A stretch of 64,000 nt of DNA from CAWBKV01 sp041946675 (lineage in GTDB: Archaea > Halobacteriota > Methanosarcinia > Methanotrichales > Methanotrichaceae): positions 3,515-67,514 of the forward strand of contig JBHGAU010000003.1 in assembly GCA_041946675.1 (NCBI GenBank), in the 5' to 3' direction. Below, piece after piece: positions 43,230 to 52,022 of the stretch. Position 1 is the stretch's first letter, and each line of letters begins with the position of its first letter. The notes under the pieces are model-generated. The model saw only the letters and a list, made by a program, of their open reading frames with translations, was not told the origin of the DNA and ran no database searches. The translations under genes were made by a program, and so were the position numbers.

Positions 43230-44180
43230 TCACCTGATGATGTTCTGGGAAACTAAAACCAGAACTATGCTGATGGATATCGCAATAGCTCCTGCGAAAT
43301 AATCCCGATTATGCATTTTGAACTCCTGCATAATCTTAACATCCCCATTGAAGCCTCTGGACAGCATGGCCATGTGGATCTTCTCGCTCATGTCCAGAGA
43401 CCTTATCAATGTATATCCTATTCGTCCTCCTACCCATTTCTGCTCCTCAAACATGCTTCTTGCCCTGATGGTTCGGGCTTTCTTGGCAACATACATCTCC
43501 CGAACGAGGTCCGTCAAAACGAAAATGTATCGGTAGGCCATGCTGAGTGTTAGAACATAGATCTTTGGAATGCCCACAGTTCTCAAGGATTTGAAGAGCA
43601 TTTGCTGCGGTGTGGTGAGGAAGAGCAGAACTATAGCAGAGACACATGCCGCAACACGCACGATAAATACGCCCGCCGCATCGACTCCCTGCCTGGTGAT
43701 ATAGATGCTTTCCGGCAGCGGAAACGGACCCAGGTGGGCTCCGGGCCCTAGATACAATAGCTGAACCAAAGGATCTCCCGGAAAGAAGACGTTAAAGATC
43801 AAAGGCAGAATTATGACTCCCGAAAAGATTGGAATGAAGAGCCAGACCCGTTTGACGAAAAATCCGAGTTCGATCTTGCTAAGATATGCAATCATTAGGG
43901 AAAATGCGTAAACCAGGATCAGTATCTTCAGATTCCCTACCATGACCGTTGCGAATATCACGGCCATGATGGAAATCAGCTTTGTTCTGGGATCAAGGCT
44001 CTGAAGCAGCCCTTTTCTTCTAGAGAAGCTCTCGGTGACAAAAGCAGATTCTATGAACTCCAGTGTCTCATCGATCGTCCTGCCTATAAAGCTCTTTTTG
44101 CCGTGGTGGACTGCAGAGCAATTGCAGAGACTATTATCCACTTCTTTCATCCAGTCGGGTATCATGTCTTTCTCCAGCAA
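43230..44180 (-). CDS. cbiQ: CbiQ/NikQ-type ECF transmembrane subunit
   Basis: This T-component of the nickel/cobalt ECF transporter has 316 residues. It carries the two coupling motifs of the family, AKKARTIRARSMFEEQKWVG and the later MAMLSRGFNGD, which contact the ATPase. Four to six membrane helices are visible (IMAVIFATVMVGNLKILILV, LFIPIFSGVIILPLIF, AGAIAISISIVLVLV). The N-terminus has a Cys/His cluster (NSLCNCSAVHHGKK) that could touch metal. It lies between cbiM and cbiO. Confidence 0.88.
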   Translation of the reverse strand: MLEKDMIPDWMKEVDNSLCNCSAVHHGKKSFIGRTIDETLEFIESAFVTESFSRRKGLLQSLDPRTKLISIMAVIFATVMVGNLKILILVYAFSLMIAYLSKIELGFFVKRVWLFIPIFSGVIILPLIFNVFFPGDPLVQLLYLGPGAHLGPFPLPESIYITRQGVDAAGVFIVRVAACVSAIVLLFLTTPQQMLFKSLRTVGIPKIYVLTLSMAYRYIFVLTDLVREMYVAKKARTIRARSMFEEQKWVGGRIGYTLIRSLDMSEKIHMAMLSRGFNGDVKIMQEFKMHNRDYFAGAIAISISIVLVLVSQNIIR

Positions 44181-44190
44181 AAATGAGGCT

Positions 44191-45183
44191 TTAGTCTTTG
44201 ACGACCTTCCTCCCTACGTAGTACAGGATTGCAGCTGAAATGGCCACTCCTATTACAGCTGCCAGAATATACCCTATAAACGGATCAAGCCCAGGAATGC
44301 TATAACCTGACAGGGGTGCGTTCCAGAGACGGGAGAGCTGATCCAGGCCAGGTGGCACAAAGCCAAGCCTATCTTTGAGCTCCTCAGGCGCCCATTCGCC
44401 GAATGCCGTGCCTGCTGCCAAAATGCCGAGAGGGGTCAAAATTATTAGCAGGATTATGCCGATAGCCAAGTTTCTTTTGCTTTTCTTAGATTCGGTCTTC
44501 TGACCTTTGATTTTCTCTCCATAAAACAGATCCGGATCCGTTCTCTGGATATAGAGGAAGATCAATCCAGAGACCAGCGCCTCCAGGATGCTGAAAGCAA
44601 ATGCATGCTCAAAGAACATCGCCGGGACGGTCACGTTCAATGGATAGGGCATATATAGGGGCAATCCATTCGCGTTTTTATATAAAATAGGCTGCAATCC
44701 AAGGATTATGCCCACAAACGTCGCTGATGCCGTAAGGGATACCCAGCCCGCAATGGCTGCAGCTATAACCCTCCTACGTGATTCGATATTTGATCTTTCA
44801 CTTATGATTCTATAGGCATAATAACCAACGAATGGCTGCAGAGTGGCCATGGCGAAGCAGTTGGTGGCATAGGTGGACAGGCCACCGTCTCCGAACATCA
44901 GAGCCTGAAGCGCCAGGGCTACAGATATGGCTATCACTGCCGCCCAGGGACCTATTACGATGGAAATTATCGCTCCACCCACTGCATGGCCGCTGCTGCC
45001 TCCGGGAACGGGCAAATTGAACATCATGATGACAAAGGCGAAAGCCGCAGAGAGCGCAAGCAGGGGAATCCTTTTTGTCCCCAGCGCGGTCAGCTTTCTT
45101 CCTGCGAAAAACCAGATTGGGATCATTATGATCCAGAAAGCAATAAACGTACTCGGCCCTAAATAACCGTCCGGAATATGCAT
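44191..45183 (-). CDS. cbiM: CbiM/NikM-type metal-binding ECF component, fused to an N-like domain
   Basis: This S-component of a Ni/Co ECF transporter has 330 residues. The N-terminus MHIPDGYLGP supplies the metal ligands (amino group, His2) known in CbiM/NikM. PVPGGSSGHAVGGAIISIVIGPWAAVIAISVALALQALMFGDGG (in part) is the most conserved region, with the metal-contacting SGHAVG. The C-terminal third has GTAFGEWAPEEL and extra helices, a NikN/PDGLE-like addition, so no separate cbiN is needed. The start has MHIPDG exactly at the ATG, which fixes it. Nickel versus cobalt cannot be decided here. Confidence 0.9.
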   Translation of the reverse strand: MHIPDGYLGPSTFIAFWIIMIPIWFFAGRKLTALGTKRIPLLALSAAFAFVIMMFNLPVPGGSSGHAVGGAIISIVIGPWAAVIAISVALALQALMFGDGGLSTYATNCFAMATLQPFVGYYAYRIISERSNIESRRRVIAAAIAGWVSLTASATFVGIILGLQPILYKNANGLPLYMPYPLNVTVPAMFFEHAFAFSILEALVSGLIFLYIQRTDPDLFYGEKIKGQKTESKKSKRNLAIGIILLIILTPLGILAAGTAFGEWAPEELKDRLGFVPPGLDQLSRLWNAPLSGYSIPGLDPFIGYILAAVIGVAISAAILYYVGRKVVKD

Positions 45184-45309
45184 TATTTCACCTTAAGGGA
45201 TAAATTGATGAGGCCTCTTGATTGAGGCTCTAAGTTTATCTGCATCAATTTTATAGATCAATAAATGAAAACTGTATGTTTAAATTGCGGCAGTATTCCC
45301 TTTCCATGC

Positions 45310-45549
45310 TCATCTCTTGGCTTTTCCTTGCGGAGCAGATTCATGCGTCTCTTCCTGCCCCGCCAGGTGGTGAACTTCCGTGTGTTCATGAGCATGCTGA
45401 TAACTATGTTCATGTTCGTGCTCGTGCATTTCTCCTCCGTGCTGATGAGGATGTGTATGTTCGAATACGTGTTCATGCGCATGAGTATGAGCCTCATCAG
45501 GCTTATGCTCGTGTGCGTGTGTCTCCTTCTTGTGCTCATTTTCAACCAT
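45310..45549 (-). CDS. Small histidine-rich metal-binding protein
   Basis: The protein is 79 residues with about 22 histidines in repeated His-Glu/Ala-His units (THAHEHVFEHTHPHQHGGEM as an example). A GAGGTGA 5 bases before ATG 45549 supports this start; a TTG at 45579 would add ten residues. It lies upstream of cbiM on the same strand. It resembles histidine-rich nickel storage or buffering proteins by composition only. It probably buffers nickel in the cytoplasm or delivers it; no signal peptide is seen. Confidence 0.65.
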   Translation of the reverse strand: MVENEHKKETHAHEHKPDEAHTHAHEHVFEHTHPHQHGGEMHEHEHEHSYQHAHEHTEVHHLAGQEETHESAPQGKAKR

Positions 45550-45579
45550 TTCACTCACCTCATTGATTTGCACAGCCAA

Positions 45580-45862
45580 GATGTATTCTATTTAATATTT
45601 TCCAGACTGTATTCATACATATATATCATATATGTTATAAATAACTTTCGATCCTGTGACATTATTTAATACATCTCTGAAAATTATCGTACTATATGCT
45701 ATGATATTGAAAAAAATTCATACTAATTCTCGCTTTTTCCCATTTAGATTTTAAGAAATGGCCTTGATTATCTGTTAGACATTTCGAAATATATGGTACA
45801 TTACCACTCCAAATTTTAACTCTGTCGCGCTTTATCATGTATTTGCAAACTTTTCACATTAT
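45580..45862. other. Divergent intergenic region
   Basis: No gene is seen. On the minus strand GATCGAAAGTTATTTATAAC (about 45635-45655) looks like a BRE/TATA promoter for the nickel ECF operon. The plus-strand dyad begins at 45863. Confidence 0.4.
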
Positions 45863-45890
45863 GTAATAATCTTATCGATATCTTTATTAC
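45863..45890 (+). promoter_or_regulatory. Shared promoter element, perfect dyad
   Basis: GTAATA (45863-45868), 16 bases, TATTAC (45885-45890) inside ATCTTTATTACAAAGG. The right box ends only 21 bases before the ATG of the methyltransferase gene, so a TATA box here would place the transcript start at about the start codon. Confidence 0.6.
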
Positions 45891-45911
45891 AAAGGCCATC
45901 ATCTTCCAATC

Positions 45912-46673
45912 ATGCCCGCATTGGATACAGAGCTAAAAGAGGCCATCAGAGAAAAATGGGACGAATCATCTCAGAGCTATGACAGTTTCCATGGCCATGG
46001 AATAAAGAGCAAAGAGGAGCATGATGCCTGGAAGAATGTCTTTGAGACTGTGCTTCCCAAAGGCAGGCTTAAAATACTGGACGTGGGCTGCGGCACAGGA
46101 GAGATTAGTCTTCTCCTGGCGGAGATGGGATATCAGATCACTGGCGTAGATCTGTCCGATAAGATGCTGTCAATTGCCAGGTCCAAAGCCAAAGCCTCGC
46201 GGCTTAAAGCGCAGTTCTTGAGGGGAGATGCGGAGTCCCTGAACTTTGATGATGAAAGCTTCGATGCCGTAATAAGCCGCCATCTTCTCTGGACACTGCC
46301 CCATCCGGATTCAGCCCTGAGAGAATGGAAGCGAGTTTTGAAGAATGGGGGCCGGGTAGTAATAATCGACGGACTCTGGATGGACGGCTCTCTGGAAAAT
46401 AAGCTATGGAGACTAATAAGTGATCTAAGCATCATTATCTTGGAAAGACAGAACCCCCGAAAAGGCTGGTACTCGAAGAAGACTGAGGCGGAGTTGCCTC
46501 ATCCGCACGGCATGGATGCCCAAAGGGCAATGACTTATCTGGAAGAAGCTGGATTCGATGAAATAGACCAAAAAATTCTTGATGATATCAAAGATCTCCA
46601 GAGAAAGCACATGCCCTTTTCTCAAAAAGTAACTTACAATGCGAATTATTACATGATCTATGGGAAAAAATAA
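45912..46673 (+). CDS. Class I SAM-dependent methyltransferase leading an SBP-B-C operon
   Basis: The protein has 253 residues. It opens with REKWDESSQSYDSFHGHGIKS, the usual substrate-lid start of UbiE-like enzymes. Motif I is ILDVGCGTGEISLLLAEMG, post-motif ITGVDLSDKMLSIAR, then FDAVISRHLLWTLPHPDSAL and VLKNGGRVVIIDGLW. It is closest to the protein at 61274, which also sits in an SBP-B-C operon. There is no ribosome-binding site at the proper distance, consistent with a leaderless transcript. Substrate is unknown. Confidence 0.85.
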   Translation: MPALDTELKEAIREKWDESSQSYDSFHGHGIKSKEEHDAWKNVFETVLPKGRLKILDVGCGTGEISLLLAEMGYQITGVDLSDKMLSIARSKAKASRLKAQFLRGDAESLNFDDESFDAVISRHLLWTLPHPDSALREWKRVLKNGGRVVIIDGLWMDGSLENKLWRLISDLSIIILERQNPRKGWYSKKTEAELPHPHGMDAQRAMTYLEEAGFDEIDQKILDDIKDLQRKHMPFSQKVTYNANYYMIYGKK

Positions 46674-46745
46674 AATTCTCGATATAGAACATCAGAAAGA
46701 ATAACTGAAAGGATCTGGAACAAATATATAAATAGGAGCTAAAAA

Positions 46746-48341
46746 ATGGAAATAAGGAAATTCTGGTTGTGCCTGGCGATAGGCGTTCTTCTGATGGCCG
46801 CTTTGCCTCTGGTCAGTGCAGAGCAGACAGGAAAGACGCTGAACATCGCTTTGGGAAAAGAGCCGGACGATCTGAACCCAATAGCCAATACCGGCCATGG
46901 AGACTTTTACGATATCATTAAGGTCTTCAGCGGCCTCTTGAAGTCAGATGATAAACTGCAAATGGCGCCTGATTTGGCGGAGTCATGGGAGATGTCTTCA
47001 GACGGCAAAACCTATACATTCCATCTCAAGAAAGGCGTTAAGTGGCAGGATGGAAAGGATTTCACGGCTGATGATGTCAAGTTCACATATGAATTGTTGA
47101 AGAGCGGAAAATGGACTTCGATCTTTCCCGTATCTTCGGAGTTCAATGTAATAAACGATATTTCCATTGTTGATCCCAACACTGTGAAGATCACTCTCAA
47201 CGAGGGGGTAGTCTCCTTCGGAGAACGGTTCTCTCTGCCCATACTGCCAAAACATATCTTGGATGGGTTTGATCTTTCCAAGACGGATTTCTGGCAAAAG
47301 CCAATAGGCACAGGCCCTTACAAGTTTGTGAGCTGGAAGAAGGGCGAAGAGCTTATCTTTGAGGCAAATCCGGATTTCTATGGTGAAGCACCAAAAATAA
47401 GCACGTTGAAGTACGTTTTTGTTCCTGATGAATCCGCCAGGATCAGTCTTCTGAAGAGTGGCGAAATCGATGCCATCAAGATCGATCCCAGATCCATGAA
47501 GACTCTGGAAGGGACAAAAGGCATAAAGATCTACTCAGAACCTTCTGCAAACTGGTATGCACTCAACCTGCCCAGCAAAATGTGGCCTTTCGGGACCAAG
47601 GAGGTTCGCCAGGCCATAGACCTCGCTATAAACAAACAGCAGATTCTCGATATAATTTTCAAAGGTCAGGGCGAGCTAGCCTATGGACCATTCAGGAAAC
47701 AGGACTGGGTATATAATCCGGACATCGCCTTTGCTTACGATCCTGCAAAAGCAAAGAGCCTTTTAGCTAATGCCGGCTTCAAGGATTCGAACGGCGACGG
47801 CGTTTTGGAGAAGGACGGAAAGAGCCTGGAATTCCAGATGATATATCCCTCGACCGAAAGCGAGCGAAAGGATATAGCTATCGCTGTCAAGACTGATCTG
47901 GCAAATATAGGCATCAAAGTGGAACCTGTGGGCAAGAGCTGGGATGAGATCTCTCAAGAGCTCTACCGCAGCAGCTTAATTGTTGCAGCCTTCGGATCTC
48001 CATTTGATCCGGATGACAACAACTACCAGCTCTGGAGTTCCAAGTTCATCGGAGACGGATGGTGGAATCCTGCTTCGTACAACAATCCTGAAGTGGATAA
48101 GCTTCTCGAGGACGGCAGGACTACCTTTGACAAGGAACAGAGAAAAGTGATTTACCAGAAGCTACAAACGATACTCGCTGATGATCAACCGGTTGCTTTC
48201 ATAGTCTTCTCCAATTATGTCTACGCTCTCAACGATAAGATAGCGGGGGTCGTGCCCAGAAATGGGCCTCATGGACAAGGCAACAACGGTGGAATTAACG
48301 GCGAGCTGTGGTGGAATGTAGAGCAATGGGATAAGGAGTGA
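46746..48341 (+). CDS. Family-5 solute-binding protein
   Basis: This SBP_bac_5 protein has 531 residues; the signal peptide is FWLCLAIGVLLMAALPLVSA. Family segments are LNIALGKEPDDLNPIANTGH, SSDGKTYTFHLKKGVKWQDG, LPILPKHILDG, KPIGTGPYKF, VRQAIDLAINKQQILDIIF. The ending GINGELWWNVEQWDKE is shared with the SBPs at 50333 and 53097, so the three form one subfamily, distinct from those at 15226-24570. It is followed by its permeases. Confidence 0.9.
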   Translation: MEIRKFWLCLAIGVLLMAALPLVSAEQTGKTLNIALGKEPDDLNPIANTGHGDFYDIIKVFSGLLKSDDKLQMAPDLAESWEMSSDGKTYTFHLKKGVKWQDGKDFTADDVKFTYELLKSGKWTSIFPVSSEFNVINDISIVDPNTVKITLNEGVVSFGERFSLPILPKHILDGFDLSKTDFWQKPIGTGPYKFVSWKKGEELIFEANPDFYGEAPKISTLKYVFVPDESARISLLKSGEIDAIKIDPRSMKTLEGTKGIKIYSEPSANWYALNLPSKMWPFGTKEVRQAIDLAINKQQILDIIFKGQGELAYGPFRKQDWVYNPDIAFAYDPAKAKSLLANAGFKDSNGDGVLEKDGKSLEFQMIYPSTESERKDIAIAVKTDLANIGIKVEPVGKSWDEISQELYRSSLIVAAFGSPFDPDDNNYQLWSSKFIGDGWWNPASYNNPEVDKLLEDGRTTFDKEQRKVIYQKLQTILADDQPVAFIVFSNYVYALNDKIAGVVPRNGPHGQGNNGGINGELWWNVEQWDKE

Positions 48342-48348
48342 AATCGAA

Positions 48349-49335
48349 TTGGACAGCGGCCTGGCTCGATACGTTATAAGGAGGGTCTTACAGATCCCTC
48401 CACTTTTATTTGGAATATCAATCCTGGCATTCCTCATCTTCTATCTGTCACCTGTGAATCCTGTAGTGGCCTACTTAGGGCTGGTTACAGTTCAGAAGAT
48501 GCCTCCCGAAGATATCGTTAAGGTAGAAGAACAGCTAGGCCTGGATAAGCCTGTATATGAAAGATATCTATTATGGCTGGAACATATCGTTCAAGGCGAC
48601 TGGGGATTCTCCTACATCAAGAAGAGGCCCGTTCTGGATGTGATACTTGAGAGGTTCCCGGCTACGCTTTTGCTCACTTTTACCGGATACGGCCTGAGCA
48701 TGGTCCTGGGAGTGATCATGGGTCTTGCATCCGCAAAAAAAGAAGGATCGCCATTGGATCGCTTTTTGCACCGTCTCAACTACATTATGTACTCAACGCC
48801 CACATTCCTTGTAGCTCTCCTGGCCATGCTGATCTTCGCTGTCTGGCTGGGCTGGCTGCCTTCATCCCGCATGGTCTCTGTCGACGAACCTGTCTCTTTC
48901 TGGGCCTATAACCTTGATAGGCTCAGACATATCATCCTCCCTGCAACTGTATTGGCAGTCAGCCATTTGGCGGTATTCTACACCTACATCAGGTCCGGCT
49001 TATTGGAGGCTATGAGAGACGATTATATCATAACCGCCAGGGCAAAAGGGCTTGATGAAAGGGCTATACTTTATAGACACGCCTTACGCAATTCATTGCT
49101 TCCTTTTGTAACCCAGATCGGACTCGCAATTCCTCTTTTAATCGGGGGAAGCGTCGTTGTGGAGAGCATCTTCGCCTGGCCGGGCATCGGGAAGCTGACA
49201 TACGATGCAGCTCTGAGAGCAGATTATATGCTTCTCATGGGGATGACCTTGTTCACGAGCATTCTGGTCATCATCGGAAACCTGATGGCTGATGTAGCCT
49301 ACGCGATTCTGGATCCCAGAGTTAAATATAATTGA
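48349..49335 (+). CDS. DppB/NikB-type ABC permease
   Basis: This protein has 328 residues and a TTG start behind AAGGAG. It has FYLSPVNPVVAYLG in place of the usual MPGDP motif, GLDKPVYERYLLWLEHIVQGDWGFSY, and the coupling loop TARAKGLDERAILYRHALRN, then FAWPGIGKLTYDAALRADYMLL. This form is typical of the nickel/glutathione-like branch. It follows the SBP by 7 bases and precedes dppC by one base. Confidence 0.9.
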   Translation: MDSGLARYVIRRVLQIPPLLFGISILAFLIFYLSPVNPVVAYLGLVTVQKMPPEDIVKVEEQLGLDKPVYERYLLWLEHIVQGDWGFSYIKKRPVLDVILERFPATLLLTFTGYGLSMVLGVIMGLASAKKEGSPLDRFLHRLNYIMYSTPTFLVALLAMLIFAVWLGWLPSSRMVSVDEPVSFWAYNLDRLRHIILPATVLAVSHLAVFYTYIRSGLLEAMRDDYIITARAKGLDERAILYRHALRNSLLPFVTQIGLAIPLLIGGSVVVESIFAWPGIGKLTYDAALRADYMLLMGMTLFTSILVIIGNLMADVAYAILDPRVKYN

Positions 49336-49336
49336 G

Positions 49337-50170
49337 ATGAATGCAATGGAGAATATACGATACGGTTATCCAGGATTGATTGTGCTGGTGATATTGGCGC
49401 TTATTGCTATGATGGCACCTCTTATATCATCACATGATCCTGTAAAGGCCAGCTTGGGCGAGCCGGATCAAGCTCCATCGTTAAACCATCCATTTGGCAC
49501 CGATTATCTGGGCAGGGATCTCTTCTCTCGAGTTCTCTACGGAACAAGAGTCTCCATGCTGGTCGGCATCTGTGCTGCAGCCCTGACTGTATTTCTTGGA
49601 ATGCTGATTGGTCTTTCTGCTGGATACTTCGGCGGAATTGTGGATAGCGCGCTGATGCGTTTTGTTGATATCATATATTCGCCGCCAGAGACCATTTTGC
49701 TCATGGTTCTGGTAACCATATTCGAAAGAAACGTTTGGAGCATCATTTTGGCCATCGCATTTACACACTGGATGAGTACGGCCAGACTAGTGAGAAGCGA
49801 GACACTATCCATCAGGCAGCGGCCTTTTGTCGAGTCGGCGATATCTTTGGGCGCTAAAGACAGCTATATAATCTTCAGGCACATAATGCCGAATTTGCTC
49901 TATATTGCTGTAGTTTCAGTAACCCTGATGACCGCTCATGCCATCCTTACAGAGTCCTTCCTAAGCTTCCTGGGACTGGGCATCCCCCCTCATCTGCCAA
50001 GCTGGGGAAATATGCTAAATGAAGCCCAGAGAGATATAATGCGGGGTATTTGGTGGACTACCATCTTCCCTGGGCTGATGATTGTAATCACTGTATTCTC
50101 AATCAACCTATTAGGAGAGGAGTTGAAGCTCAGGCTGGCACCTAATAGAGAGATGAGGACGGAGATGTAA
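49337..50170 (+). CDS. DppC/NikC-type ABC permease
   Basis: This protein has 277 residues with HPFGTDYLGRDLFSRVLYGTR, the coupling loop SAISLGAKDSYIIFRHIMPN, ESFLSFLGLGIPPHLPSWG and a WWTTIFPG end segment. It ends the operon; ATPases are not adjacent but two are found at 54785-56424 beyond two more SBPs and a CDF gene. Confidence 0.9.
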   Translation: MNAMENIRYGYPGLIVLVILALIAMMAPLISSHDPVKASLGEPDQAPSLNHPFGTDYLGRDLFSRVLYGTRVSMLVGICAAALTVFLGMLIGLSAGYFGGIVDSALMRFVDIIYSPPETILLMVLVTIFERNVWSIILAIAFTHWMSTARLVRSETLSIRQRPFVESAISLGAKDSYIIFRHIMPNLLYIAVVSVTLMTAHAILTESFLSFLGLGIPPHLPSWGNMLNEAQRDIMRGIWWTTIFPGLMIVITVFSINLLGEELKLRLAPNREMRTEM

Positions 50171-50256
50171 AATTTATGTATAGTTCTTTTGGCGTATTAT
50201 TGCCTTGATTTATGAGATGATTTGTTAAAACTATATTTTATTCATTTATTATCAAA

Positions 50257-50283
50257 TGTTATTAAAACCGAAAGATTTATTAC
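50257..50283 (+). promoter_or_regulatory. Shared promoter element before the SBP at 50333
   Basis: TGTTAT (50257-50262), 15 bases, TATTAC (50278-50283) inside AACCGAAAGATTTATTACTAAG. The BRE-like CGAAAGA directly before TTTATTAC is shared with other sites. The ATG is 50 bases downstream. Confidence 0.5.
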
Positions 50284-50332
50284 TAAGACCTCGGAGACGA
50301 AGTAATTAGTATAATTCCGGATGAGGATTTAA

Positions 50333-51949
50333 ATGATATTTAAAAAACGAGCGCAAGAACATATGGCTGCGTCACTTTCAGCCTTTGTCCAGGTCTTATG
50401 CTTTGTCTTCCTGGTGGCAGCGCCTGCGATGAGCGCGGATTCATCAGGAAAGACCATAAACATAGCATTGGACAGCGAACCGGACAGCTTGAATCCCGTT
50501 GAAAATACCCATGAGGTAAGCGCCTATGATATCAATAAGATATTCAGCGGCCTTCTCAAGTCCGATGAGAATCTACAAATGGCGTCGGATTTGGCTGAGA
50601 CATGGGATGTTTCTTCAGACGGCAAAGTCTACACCTTCCACATCAAAAAGGGAGTAAAATGGCAAGATGGAAAAGACCTGACCGCTGATGACATAAAATT
50701 CACCTATGATACTGTCAAGGACGATAAATGGATATCGGTCTTTCCGGCAGTCTCATCCGACTACAAGTTAATAGATCAGGTCACCGTTGTAGATCCGTAC
50801 ACTGTAAAGTTCACCGTCCAGAAGGCTATCGTTCCCTTTGTGGAGAACTTTGCACTCCCTATCCTTCCCAAGCACATCTTAGACGGTCAGGATCTATCAA
50901 AGACCGATTTCTGGCAGAAGCCAATAGGGACAGGACCCTTCAAGTTCGATAGCTGGACGCACGGGGAAGAGCTTGTTCTATCTGCCAACAAGGACTACTT
51001 TGGCGGTGCTCCAAAGTTTGAGACGCTGAGATATGTCTTTGTTCCGGATGTCAATGCAAGAATCAACCTCCTGAAGACTGGAGAGGTGGATGCCATTCAG
51101 ATAGATCCTCAGAATATGAAGACTCTGGAGGGTGTCCATGGAATCAAAGTCTACTCAGTGCCTTCTGCCCAATGGTATGCCATGAACATGAATAATTCGA
51201 AGTGGCCCTTCAGTATCAAGGAAATCAGACAAGCTATAGGCTACGCAATAGACAAACAGAAGATTGTGGATACAGTCTTTATGGGTCAGGGCGAGCCTGC
51301 ATACGGGCCATACAGCAAGGCCAGCTGGGTGTATAATCCTGAAATAGAGCATCCCATGGATGTGGCAAAGGCCAAACAGCTCCTAAAAGAGGCAGGTTTC
51401 AGCGATACAAATGGAGATGGAATCCTGGAAAAGGACGGCACTGATCTGGAGTTCGATATACTTTACCGAACCAATGAGCTGATTCGGAGAGACATTGCCA
51501 TCGCAGTACAAACAGATCTCAACAGCATAGGCATGAAAGTCAATCTGGTCGGAAAAAGCCCGGGCGAGATGACCAAAGTAATGATGCACGAGAACTTCCT
51601 GAGAGCCGGGGGCAACCCCATGGACCCGGACGATTACAACTACAACGAGTTCAACTCTGCATTCATAAATGTGGGAACCTCTAATCTGGCATCATATTCC
51701 AATCCTCAAGTGGATAAGCTTTTAGAGGAGGGAAGAACCACATTTGACAAGGAAAAGAGAAAGGAGATATACCAGCAATTGCAGACCATCCTGGCTGAAG
51801 ATCAGCCCACGGCCTTTATAGCATTCGGCAATACTCTCTATGCCGTCAGCGATAAGCTTACCGGCATCAAGCCAAGAAGCGCTCCGCATGAGCACGGCGG
51901 CATCACCGGTGAGCTATGGTGGAATGTAGAGCAATGGAACAAGCAGTAA
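50333..51949 (+). CDS. Family-5 solute-binding protein
   Basis: This SBP_bac_5 protein has 538 residues; the signal sequence ends FLVAAPAMSAD. Family segments are INIALDSEPDSLNPVENTHE, SSDGKVYTFHIKKGVKWQDG, PIGTGPFKFDSW, IRQAIGYAIDKQKIVDTVF, and the subfamily ending GGITGELWWNVEQWNKQ. It has its own promoter element and terminator, so it is a stand-alone receptor, probably sharing the permeases of the preceding operon. Confidence 0.9.
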   Translation: MIFKKRAQEHMAASLSAFVQVLCFVFLVAAPAMSADSSGKTINIALDSEPDSLNPVENTHEVSAYDINKIFSGLLKSDENLQMASDLAETWDVSSDGKVYTFHIKKGVKWQDGKDLTADDIKFTYDTVKDDKWISVFPAVSSDYKLIDQVTVVDPYTVKFTVQKAIVPFVENFALPILPKHILDGQDLSKTDFWQKPIGTGPFKFDSWTHGEELVLSANKDYFGGAPKFETLRYVFVPDVNARINLLKTGEVDAIQIDPQNMKTLEGVHGIKVYSVPSAQWYAMNMNNSKWPFSIKEIRQAIGYAIDKQKIVDTVFMGQGEPAYGPYSKASWVYNPEIEHPMDVAKAKQLLKEAGFSDTNGDGILEKDGTDLEFDILYRTNELIRRDIAIAVQTDLNSIGMKVNLVGKSPGEMTKVMMHENFLRAGGNPMDPDDYNYNEFNSAFINVGTSNLASYSNPQVDKLLEEGRTTFDKEKRKEIYQQLQTILAEDQPTAFIAFGNTLYAVSDKLTGIKPRSAPHEHGGITGELWWNVEQWNKQ

Positions 51950-51973
51950 GGCCTTGTCGAATAACAGATAACT

Positions 51974-52007
51974 ATGGGAGGATCTCGTAGATCTCTCCCA
52001 TTTTATT
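51974..52007 (+). terminator. Hairpin terminator after the SBP
   Basis: ATGGGAG (51974-51980) plus GATC pair with GATC and CTCCCAT (51995-52001), with one bulged T, around a five-base loop, followed by TTTATT. It lies between the SBP and the CDF gene. Confidence 0.6.
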
Positions 52008-52022
52008 AGGGATATACATACC

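Noticed and set aside
45265..45669. Plus-strand frames of 96-134 codons opposite the His-rich gene.
   Set aside because: They are complementary-strand shadows of the repeated His codons; no start signal or family pattern.
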